The position numbers were made by a program, and so were the translations under genes. Under the pieces are notes generated by a model, which was not told the origin of the DNA, ran no database searches, and saw nothing but the letters and a program-made list of their open reading frames with translations. This document shows positions 58,314 through 64,000 of a stretch of DNA of 64,000 nucleotides, one piece after another. Numbering within the stretch: position 1 is the stretch's first letter; each line of letters opens with the position of its first letter. Where the stretch lies: positions 276,374 to 340,373 of the forward strand of contig NZ_RXIZ01000007.1 in NCBI RefSeq assembly GCF_003987855.1, in the 5' to 3' direction. This stretch comes from Hyphomicrobium sp. Its GTDB lineage: Bacteria > Pseudomonadota > Alphaproteobacteria > Rhizobiales > Hyphomicrobiaceae.

Positions 58314-59045
58314 TCAAATGCCCCGCCCCTCGACTTCCTTTTTTAGTTCATCGCGCGCGGTCTCACCGCCTTCGATGTTCGGGTGCACCTTGAGCAACTG
58401 ATTGTAGACCTCCAAGGCGGCCTTCTTCTCGCCCATCTGCACCAGAATTTTCGCCATGCCGTCGAGGGCACGGAAATGGTTGGGCTCGAGCGCAAGCGCG
58501 CGCCGCAAATCGCCGAGCGCCGCCGCATAATTGTTCATCCGGTATTCGACGTAGGCGCGATGGCTCCAGGCCTCTGCGTATTGTGGCGCGAGTTCGACAG
58601 CCGCATCCAGGAACGGCAGCGCCTTATCGTTCTCATTCTTCGATGAGAACACTTCCGCCCGGTCGATGAGAAGATTGACGGTATCCCCACCCTCGAGCCG
58701 CCAAAGGCGCTCGACCGCCGCTCCGATCTCTCCCGCCTGACGATGGTCGCCTTCGGTCGCGAGATAGGCATAGAGATTGTCGAGAGTTTTCGAGACCTCT
58801 TCGGGCGTCTTGGGCCACGGCAAACCCATCATGCCGGGCGGCCCCTTCTGCTGTGCCGCGGCCCCCGGCGACGGCGCAACGGGCGGCCGCTTGGTGGCAC
58901 GGGGCAGTTCCGGACGTGAAGGCGGGGTGGGACTAGGTTGTTCCGGGAACGGCTGAGTCTTTAAAAGCTCATCGTCAGCGGCCGCGATCGTCGCGCCGCC
59001 TGCCAGCACCAGAAAAGCAATGAAAAGCCGCGCAGGAACCATCAT
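58314..59045 (-). CDS. Exported tetratricopeptide-repeat protein
   Basis: 243 residues from ATG 59045; another start 12 codons earlier is open. Signal peptide ends near TIAAADD. A Pro-rich linker follows and then at least three TPR units (ALPFLDAAVELAPQYAEAWSHRAYVEYRMNNYAAALGDLRRALALEPNHFRALDGMAKILVQMGEKKAALEVYNQLLKVHP). Periplasmic protein-interaction scaffold; partner unknown. Confidence 0.85.
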   Translation of the reverse strand: MMVPARLFIAFLVLAGGATIAAADDELLKTQPFPEQPSPTPPSRPELPRATKRPPVAPSPGAAAQQKGPPGMMGLPWPKTPEEVSKTLDNLYAYLATEGDHRQAGEIGAAVERLWRLEGGDTVNLLIDRAEVFSSKNENDKALPFLDAAVELAPQYAEAWSHRAYVEYRMNNYAAALGDLRRALALEPNHFRALDGMAKILVQMGEKKAALEVYNQLLKVHPNIEGGETARDELKKEVEGRGI

Positions 59046-59128
59046 GGCCGCGACGTTAATCGAGGCCATCTGGCAGGTCAAAAAGACTCTCGTGAATTCG
59101 CGTTAACGTCACGCGGAAGCGCGTCGCC

Positions 59129-59254
59129 TTAGCCCTGGCGAGCCTTGAAACGGCGATGGGTCTTGTTGATCACGTACACGCGGCCCTTACGGCGCACGAC
59201 GCGGTTATCGCGGTGCCGCGAGCGCAAGGACTTCAAGGAATTTCTAACTTTCAT
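59129..59254 (-). CDS. ykgO: 50S ribosomal protein L36, cysteine-less (YkgO-type)
   Basis: 41 residues: basic, starting [20 protein letters not shown]. The zinc-ribbon cysteines of zinc-binding L36 are absent, so this is the C-minus paralogue, which replaces the zinc form under zinc shortage in some bacteria; in Rhizobiales it is often the only copy. No strong Shine-Dalgarno is visible. An upstream open frame of 70 codons is not coding. Confidence 0.93.
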   Translation of the reverse strand: MKVRNSLKSLRSRHRDNRVVRRKGRVYVINKTHRRFKARQG

Positions 59255-59556
59255 AACGACACCGGTTGAAGTTGGCGGCACGCGGAGGAAAAGGCCCCTC
59301 GATGCCTCGCCATCAGATTGAGACGGAAGCCGGGCTTTTACCGGTGCGAAGCCGGAAAAACAAGGCCCATCGACCGAAAAGTCGCGGGAGTGAGCGTTTC
59401 GCCCGCCCCATCGGGCCGATGACCGGCGGCTCGCACGCCACCTTTGCCGCCGCACGCGTGGCATCCAGTAGATTCTCGTGATCAGCCGGTTACTATGCCA
59501 TTCGGCCTATGCCACGCGGCGCCCACCATAGTCATTTGTGTTCGAAGGCTGAAGTA
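59255..59556. other. Gene-free stretch between divergent L36 and sulfotransferase genes
   Basis: 302 bases holding the promoters of both genes. I see no repeat, RNA or strong hairpin. Confidence 0.45.
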
Positions 59557-60453
59557 ATGCCCAGACCCAGGGAGTGGCGGCTCCACATCGGTGCCCACAA
59601 GACGGCAACAACGCATTTTCAAGCAACCCTGGCCCTGCACCGTTCCGAGCTTCTGGAGGCGGGCATCGACTTCATTCCGCATCAGAGTGTCCGATCAGCT
59701 CGACTGGGAAAGTATGTCCTCCGGCCGCACCGCCGATTTCCCTTTTATGGGTTTGTCGGCAGACGGGCCTTCGAACGCACTCTTGGTGCCCTGATGCAGG
59801 GACCTCCAATCGTTGTCCTTTCCGAAGAAAACCTGATCGGAGGATCTGAAGGCCTTCTATGCGACCGGCTCTATGCCGACGCGACCGACAGGTTGTCGCT
59901 ACTCGAAGCGATTGCGCGCGCTTCGAAAGTGACGCTGTTTCTGTCGGTCCGGCGTTTCGATGAAATACTGCCCGCGGCCTATGTGCAGACGCTCAAGGAT
60001 CGCGCTTCGAGGTGTTCAACTAAGCCGAGCTTTGAACCCATTCGGGTCAAGGCGCTGTCGTCTCCTCCATCTTGGTTCGAACTGGTTTCTCGTGTGAGGC
60101 GGGAAGTCCCCTCCGCGAATCTGAAGATTTGGAGGTTTGAGGATTACGTGCGTCACGAGGCTAAGGTCTTGGGTGCATTTTGCGGCGCCAGCCTTTCGAA
60201 CGACAAACCCGTCCCGATTCCGAACCGTACGCGAACCCCGTCAGCCGAAGCCGTCGCGGAGCTGGAATCGCTGCACCCAGGAATGTCACCTGCCGAACGC
60301 AAATCTATTGTCGAGAGAATCCGCAGTGAAGCCGACGGGAAATCCAAGTTCCAACCCTTTTCCTCGGAAGAACGACGCCGGCTCGGCGACGTCTACCAGG
60401 AAGATATCGAAAAGATCAGAACCGCATTTCCGGACGTCGTCATGGATTTTTGA
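59557..60453 (+). CDS. Sulfotransferase-like protein
   Basis: 298 residues from ATG with GAAGG nine bases upstream. The N-terminal LHIGAHKTATTHFQATL is the phosphosulfate-binding loop pattern (HxGxxKTxTT) of PAPS-dependent sulfotransferases. A second family element, VTLFLSVRRFDEILPAAYVQT, carries the 3'-phosphate-binding Arg/Ser region near residue 135. It should transfer sulfate to a sugar or other acceptor that is not identifiable. It stands alone next to tRNA-Val and uses more AT-rich codons than its neighbours. Confidence 0.8.
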   Translation: MPRPREWRLHIGAHKTATTHFQATLALHRSELLEAGIDFIPHQSVRSARLGKYVLRPHRRFPFYGFVGRRAFERTLGALMQGPPIVVLSEENLIGGSEGLLCDRLYADATDRLSLLEAIARASKVTLFLSVRRFDEILPAAYVQTLKDRASRCSTKPSFEPIRVKALSSPPSWFELVSRVRREVPSANLKIWRFEDYVRHEAKVLGAFCGASLSNDKPVPIPNRTRTPSAEAVAELESLHPGMSPAERKSIVERIRSEADGKSKFQPFSSEERRRLGDVYQEDIEKIRTAFPDVVMDF

Positions 60454-60556
60454 GCGAGGAAAACCTCGCCACCGCTCGCCAATGCTAAGCGCGGATGGAG
60501 CGAAGCAAACACGGATTATCGACCGGCTACATACCATCGAAAGCCAAAGGCTTCGA

Positions 60557-60631
60557 TGGTGGGCACTAGAGGGATCGAACCTCTGACCCCTACCATGTCA
60601 AGGTAGTGCTCTACCGCTGAGCTAAGTGCCC
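60557..60631 (-). tRNA. tRNA-Val (anticodon GAC)
   Basis: Read on the minus strand: acceptor GGGCACT/AGTGCCC, D-arm GCTC...GAGC, anticodon stem CTACC/GGTAG with loop TTGACAT (anticodon GAC), T-arm AGAGG/CCTCT with TTCGATC, discriminator A and encoded CCA. 75 bases. It reads GUC and GUU valine codons. Confidence 0.96.
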
Positions 60632-60716
60632 GGAAGAAGCGAGCTTCTAGAGGGTTAGCGAGGCCAAGGTCAAGCCCCGAACGCCGCAAATCGCAGATTA
60701 TCGCCGAAAGGCCGCG

Positions 60717-61103
60717 TCACACATCGAGCAGCCGGTCCACTTCCTTCACCAAGTCCTTGAGATGGAAGGGCTTGGAAAGAACGCGCGCATCTTTCGGCGG
60801 CTGGTTCTCGCTATTGAGGACGACGGCCGCAAAGCCGGTGATGAACATGATCTTGAGATCCGGATCGATCTCGCTCGCCCGCCGGGCCAATTCGATGCCG
60901 TCCATTTTCGGCATGACGATATCGGTCAGAAGCAACGTGAACGGCTCCGTCTTGAGTCGTTCGAACGCTTCCTCCCCGTTCTCGAACGCCACCACCTCGT
61001 AGTTCGCTTTTTCGAGCGCTTTGACGAGGAAGCCGCGCATGGAGTCGTCATCCTCGGCGAGAAGGATGCGACGGATCGGCAGGCTAGATGGCTTGGCAGT
61101 CAT
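60717..61103 (-). CDS. cpdR: CpdR-type single-domain response regulator
   Basis: 128 residues from ATG 61103. A lone receiver domain: RRILLAEDDDSMRGFLVKALEKANYEVVAF, phospho-acceptor aspartate in LLLTDIVMPKMDGIELARRASEIDPDLKIMFITGFAAVVLN, and KPFHLKDLV. The sequence is that of CpdR, which in Caulobacter controls ClpXP delivery and cell-cycle proteolysis. No output domain, as expected. Two neighbours, tRNA-Val and N-formylglutamate amidohydrolase, are its usual company in Rhizobiales. Confidence 0.92.
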   Translation of the reverse strand: MTAKPSSLPIRRILLAEDDDSMRGFLVKALEKANYEVVAFENGEEAFERLKTEPFTLLLTDIVMPKMDGIELARRASEIDPDLKIMFITGFAAVVLNSENQPPKDARVLSKPFHLKDLVKEVDRLLDV

Positions 61104-61391
61104 GGCTACTCTGAATGTGGAAGGCCCCGTGGACGAGAAACTACCCCATATCTCATCCAACGCAAACTTGGCTCAACTTGGGTAAACGGAGCATGAAACT
61201 GTGGACACTCTCGCAGAACGATCATGGCGGCATGAGCGTTTACCGCTGCTGAATTAATCGGCGGCGTAAGCTAGGCGCAATCCGAACCGTGCCTTAAGTC
61301 TAACGTGGACTTCGGGCAGCACCGTTGGCAATGTGACTTGGCTCGCCATCAACCATTTTCCGCCAGGACCTGAACGAGAAACCGCCTGCCT

Positions 61392-62291
61392 ATGCACGAC
61401 GACAAAGCCCACCAGGTCCCGAGCGCATTCTTCCCGTCTTATGATGTGCTGGCTCCTCGCACGCAGACGGTCCCGTTCGTTTTTTCATCACCCCACTCTG
61501 GCCGCCTCTATCCACCTGAGTTCCTGGCCATCTCGCGGCTCGACCCCAAGACGTTGCGGCGTTCCGAGGATTGTTTCGTCGACAAGCTGTTCCGCCCGGT
61601 GGCGAGCCTTGGCGCGCCGCTCATCAGCGCGCGGTTTCCACGCGCCTATCTCGACCTCAACCGCGAGCCCTACGAGCTCGACCCGGAACTTGTCAGCGAG
61701 CCCATCCCCGCCCACGCCAACACCCAATCGATCCGCGTCGCCGGTGGCCTTGGAACGGTGGCCCGCATCGTCGCCGACGGCGAGGAGATCTATCCCTCTC
61801 GATTGACCCTATCCAGCGTGCTGAAGCGAATCGAGCAGCTTTACTTTCCATTTCACGCCGAGCTTTCGCGGCTGGTCGCGCAAACACGAGAGACATTCGG
61901 CCACGCCGTTCTCGTCGATTGCCATTCCATGCCCTCGACAGCGATGGCGCCTGGAGGTGCCCAGCGCCCTGACATTGTCATCGGCGACCGCTTCGGCGCA
62001 TCTGCCGATCCCCGTCTGACGCTGCTCGTGCGCGACGAATTTCAGCGTCGCGGCTTCAAGGTGCAGTTGAACCGGCCCTACGCGGGAGGCTATATCACCG
62101 AGCACCATGGCCGCCCTGCCCGCGGTACGCACGCGATCCAACTCGAGATCAATCGCGGTCTCTATATCAACGAGATGACGTTCGAGGAGAACTCGGGCTA
62201 CCCGCTGCTCGCATCGGCTCTGATCGATATCGTATCGAGCCTGCTTCGCGAAATACCGGCGCTGCTCGATTATCGAGCCGCCGCCGAATAG
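61392..62291 (+). CDS. N-formylglutamate amidohydrolase family protein
   Basis: 299 residues. Releases formate from N-formylglutamate in histidine degradation; this branch may act on related N-formyl amino acids. Segments: PFVFSSPHSGRLYPPEFL, SEDCFVDKLF, HAVLVDCHSMPS and GYITEHHGRPARGTHAIQLEINRGLYIN, with His/Asp/Glu residues for zinc. No hut genes are beside it. Confidence 0.9.
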   Translation: MHDDKAHQVPSAFFPSYDVLAPRTQTVPFVFSSPHSGRLYPPEFLAISRLDPKTLRRSEDCFVDKLFRPVASLGAPLISARFPRAYLDLNREPYELDPELVSEPIPAHANTQSIRVAGGLGTVARIVADGEEIYPSRLTLSSVLKRIEQLYFPFHAELSRLVAQTRETFGHAVLVDCHSMPSTAMAPGGAQRPDIVIGDRFGASADPRLTLLVRDEFQRRGFKVQLNRPYAGGYITEHHGRPARGTHAIQLEINRGLYINEMTFEENSGYPLLASALIDIVSSLLREIPALLDYRAAAE

Positions 62292-62319
62292 CCTGATCAG
62301 CGCCGGACGATTCACCATA

Positions 62320-62402
62320 GAAAAAGGGCCGTCCGAATTTCACGAACGGCCCAAGTCTAGGGAGGAAACGCCCAAGGAGGGCTGCGAAGCGCGAGCGGAG
62401 CT
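62320..62402 (-). ncRNA. suhB/alpha-r8 (MmgR)-type small RNA, copy A
   Basis: Read on the minus strand: a short hairpin GCCC-TCCTT-GGGC, a single-stranded TTTCCTCCC block complementary to Shine-Dalgarno sequences, then a terminator stem of ten pairs (GGGCCGTTCG/CGGACGGCCC, one G-T) followed by TTTTT at 62325-62321. A 33-base core (62343-62375) is identical to copy B. This matches the suhB RNA motif known from Rhizobiales, which lies in reverse orientation near suhB-family genes. The 5' end is approximate. Confidence 0.72.
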
Positions 62403-62547
62403 CACATATCGCACTGCAAAAATTAAAGGTGCAGCGCATCACCAGCAAATGCGATTTGCGCATACCAGTCTCACCTAAAATGCTCGGCTTGTTTTTGGTC
62501 TTGGAGGGAGAGTGTCGAGCGCAACTCAGGCGCGAGGAAGGGCTTCA

Positions 62548-62625
62548 ATAAAGAAAGGCCGTTCGTAAGCCGAACGGCCCAAGTCTAGGGAGGAAACGCC
62601 CAAATTGGGCTACGAAAGCGATGAA
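62548..62625 (-). ncRNA. suhB/alpha-r8 (MmgR)-type small RNA, copy B
   Basis: Second copy of the same element: hairpin GCCC-AATTT-GGGC, the TTTCCTCCC block, a perfect nine-pair terminator stem (GGCCGTTCG/CGAACGGCC, five-base loop) and TTTCTTT tail. The 33-base core at 62571-62603 is identical to copy A while the flanks differ, so selection acts on the core. The 5' end is approximate. Confidence 0.72.
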
Positions 62626-62837
62626 GCGTGTCAACGCGATCGCAAGCCAACGATGATCTGCTTCGCGCCGCATCGCAATCTCAACGCGTATTGCATTAGC
62701 ACATTGGGTACAGGCTGTATCCGACCCGCCACAACTTGCGTTACTATTGTGTATCTAAATCACCATTGCTCTCGGCGGAGGTGTTAAGCAACGCTCCGTG
62801 GAGATGAGGCAAAGCTTTGAAATCGCAAGGTGAGCGT

Positions 62838-63650
62838 GTGCCGGGAACCTTACCCGCGGCGGAATTCCAAGCCATCAACCGCGTGGCCCAGGAGCTGGCA
62901 GATATTTCCGGCTCCGTTATCCTCAAGCATTTCCGCAAGCCCATGCCTGTGGAAAACAAAGCTGGCGCCGGCGCTTTCGATCCCGTCACCAAGGCGGACA
63001 GAGGCGCCGAGAAGGCCATCGTCCAAGCGCTGGCGACCAAATTTCCCGATCATGGCATCGTTGGCGAAGAGTTCGGCTCCAAACCGGGCACAAGCCCGTT
63101 CAAGTGGGTGATCGATCCGATCGACGGTACGCGCTCTTTCATCATCGGCTCACCCCTATGGGGAACGCTGATCGGCGTGCTCAAGAACGATGAACCCGTC
63201 TTTGGCCTGGTCGATCAACCCTTCACGGGAGAGCGGTTCTGGTCCGGTGATAAGTCCGCCTATCACAGCATGCGTGGCGCGCGGCCCGTTCGTATCAAGA
63301 CCCGCGAATGCACGCGGATCGAAGACGCAGTTCTGACCTCGACCCATCCCGACTTGTTCGAAAGTCCGGAGCAATCAGCGGCATTGACCGCTTTAAAGGC
63401 GAAAGCGCGTCTCACGCGCTATGGCGGCGACTGCTACGGCTACTGTCTGCTCGCCTCAGGCTTCGTCGATATCATCATCGAATCCGGACTGAAGGCCTAC
63501 GACATCGTCGCGATTATCCCGATCATCGAACGCGCGGGTGGGGTCATCACGACTTGGACAGGCGGCAACCCAGCGTCTGGTGGCGACATTATAGCGACCG
63601 GCGACCCACGCCTCCACGAAGACGTCCTAGCGCTGATAAATAAGCTCTAG
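62838..63650 (+). CDS. hisN: Inositol monophosphatase-family protein, probably histidinol-phosphatase
   Basis: 270 residues from GTG 62838, preceded by AAGGTGAG; an upstream in-frame TTG lacks such a site. Metal-dependent phosphatase motifs: FDPVTKADRGAEKAI, GEEFG and WVIDPIDGTRSFIIGSPLWG, with the C-terminal GLKAYDIVAIIPIIERAGG. The IDGTRSF form suggests the HisN branch (last phosphatase of histidine synthesis) over inositol phosphatase. Convergent overlap of four bases with the next gene. Confidence 0.88.
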   Translation: MPGTLPAAEFQAINRVAQELADISGSVILKHFRKPMPVENKAGAGAFDPVTKADRGAEKAIVQALATKFPDHGIVGEEFGSKPGTSPFKWVIDPIDGTRSFIIGSPLWGTLIGVLKNDEPVFGLVDQPFTGERFWSGDKSAYHSMRGARPVRIKTRECTRIEDAVLTSTHPDLFESPEQSAALTALKAKARLTRYGGDCYGYCLLASGFVDIIIESGLKAYDIVAIIPIIERAGGVITTWTGGNPASGGDIIATGDPRLHEDVLALINKL

Positions 63651-64000
63651 ATCGTTTCCGACGGCATCACTTCGATCCCCATGTAGGCATCGAAAGCGGC
63701 CCAGAACCGCTGACGGATCGCGTCGGTTTCCTGCAGGATTTCGTGACGTGATCCCTGCATCAGGAAATGCCCGCCCGATTTGAGGTCAACTGCGAAGTCC
63801 TCTATCGCTTGCGATGAGACGACGTGATCGGCGCCCGCTGCAAACAGCAGCATCGGCACACACACGTACTTCGGATAATCCGGCCGCGAGAGCATCGCAC
63901 AGCTTCGCAGTGCGGCGCGCAGCCAACCGATGGTCGGCGCGCCGAGGGCAAGATCGGGTGCCGTCTCGATAATCGATTTCATGCGCGACCAGCGAACAAA
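63647..64000 (-). CDS. Alpha/beta hydrolase, lysophospholipase-like (5' end outside window)
   Basis: Only the C-terminal 117 residues are visible and the frame is open through the window edge. Catalytic aspartate region LLFAAGADHVVS and histidine region GSRHEILQETDAIRQRFWAAFDAY fit the PldB-type lysophospholipase/monoglyceride lipase family. The nucleophile lies outside the window. Confidence 0.82.
   Translation of the reverse strand, partial: FVRWSRMKSIIETAPDLALGAPTIGWLRAALRSCAMLSRPDYPKYVCVPMLLFAAGADHVVSSQAIEDFAVDLKSGGHFLMQGSRHEILQETDAIRQRFWAAFDAYMGIEVMPSETI

Larger units (their letters stand above)
62292..62837. other. Non-coding interval carrying two small RNAs
   Basis: 546 bases between the amidohydrolase and the phosphatase. 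It contains the two tandem minus-strand small RNA genes listed separately. Between and after them I see no protein frame; the last ~200 bases hold the promoters for the second RNA and for the phosphatase gene. Confidence 0.6.

Noticed and set aside
62605..62787. 60-codon open frame downstream of small RNA copy B
   Set aside because: No ribosome-binding site or recognisable protein feature; overlaps the small RNA region.

Overview
The window reads as about 64 kb of ordinary chromosome from a GC-rich alphaproteobacterium, most likely a Hyphomicrobium-like member of the Rhizobiales. The reasons are a class I lysyl-tRNA synthetase, a GapR (DUF2312) protein, a CpdR-type response regulator, a glycerate kinase / DUF1036 / pyruvate kinase operon, split PntA subunits behind a tiny aa3-oxidase subunit IV-like gene, and reverse-oriented suhB-type small RNAs in front of a HisN/SuhB-family phosphatase. 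I see no phage genes, transposases, CRISPR arrays or rRNA. The genus call is inference from gene content, not from a marker gene.

Layout. 1-18 kb: lysK (cut by the window edge), a DUF262/DUF1524 GmrSD-like nuclease, DUF952 and pyrD, a ligase-associated helicase with PdeM phosphoesterase, a TauE/SafE exporter with its TIGR02186 partner, a large membrane-anchored Sel1-repeat protein, prolyl aminopeptidase, a two-component sodium/solute symporter and mscL. 18-26 kb: tRNA-Gly(CCC), a tiny membrane protein whose ribosome-binding site sits inside a hairpin, then a LysR regulator divergent from an eight-gene operon: a NitT/TauT-type ABC importer, two SDR dehydrogenases, a creatininase, a DUF1989 protein and a guanidine-modifying (DDAH/arginine deiminase fold) hydrolase. 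This operon looks like a catabolic route for a guanidino or cyclic amidino compound and is the most interesting part of the window.

26-46 kb: a membrane GGDEF protein, lipid enzymes (DUF374 acyltransferase, CFA synthase family), a processive glycosyltransferase, a solute-binding protein, a GH3 enzyme, rpsU with a glycine-rich tail, an alpha/beta hydrolase, a YiiX-like papain-fold hydrolase, the proton-pumping transhydrogenase pntAA-pntAB-pntB with the oxidase IV-like gene upstream, Kup potassium uptake and PepF oligoendopeptidase. 46-64 kb: a sigma-54 response regulator, an L,D-transpeptidase followed by a DUF882 murein endopeptidase-like protein, OxyR, GapR, DUF1244, glycerate kinase/DUF1036/pyruvate kinase, a TPR protein, cysteine-less ribosomal protein L36, a sulfotransferase, tRNA-Val(GAC), CpdR, N-formylglutamate amidohydrolase, two tandem small RNAs, HisN-like phosphatase and a truncated lysophospholipase.

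Functional themes are central carbon and redox metabolism, cell-envelope remodelling, and one specialised nitrogen/carbon scavenging operon. Start codons were moved from the longest open frame wherever a Shine-Dalgarno sequence or family alignment favoured a shorter one; these choices are stated per gene.
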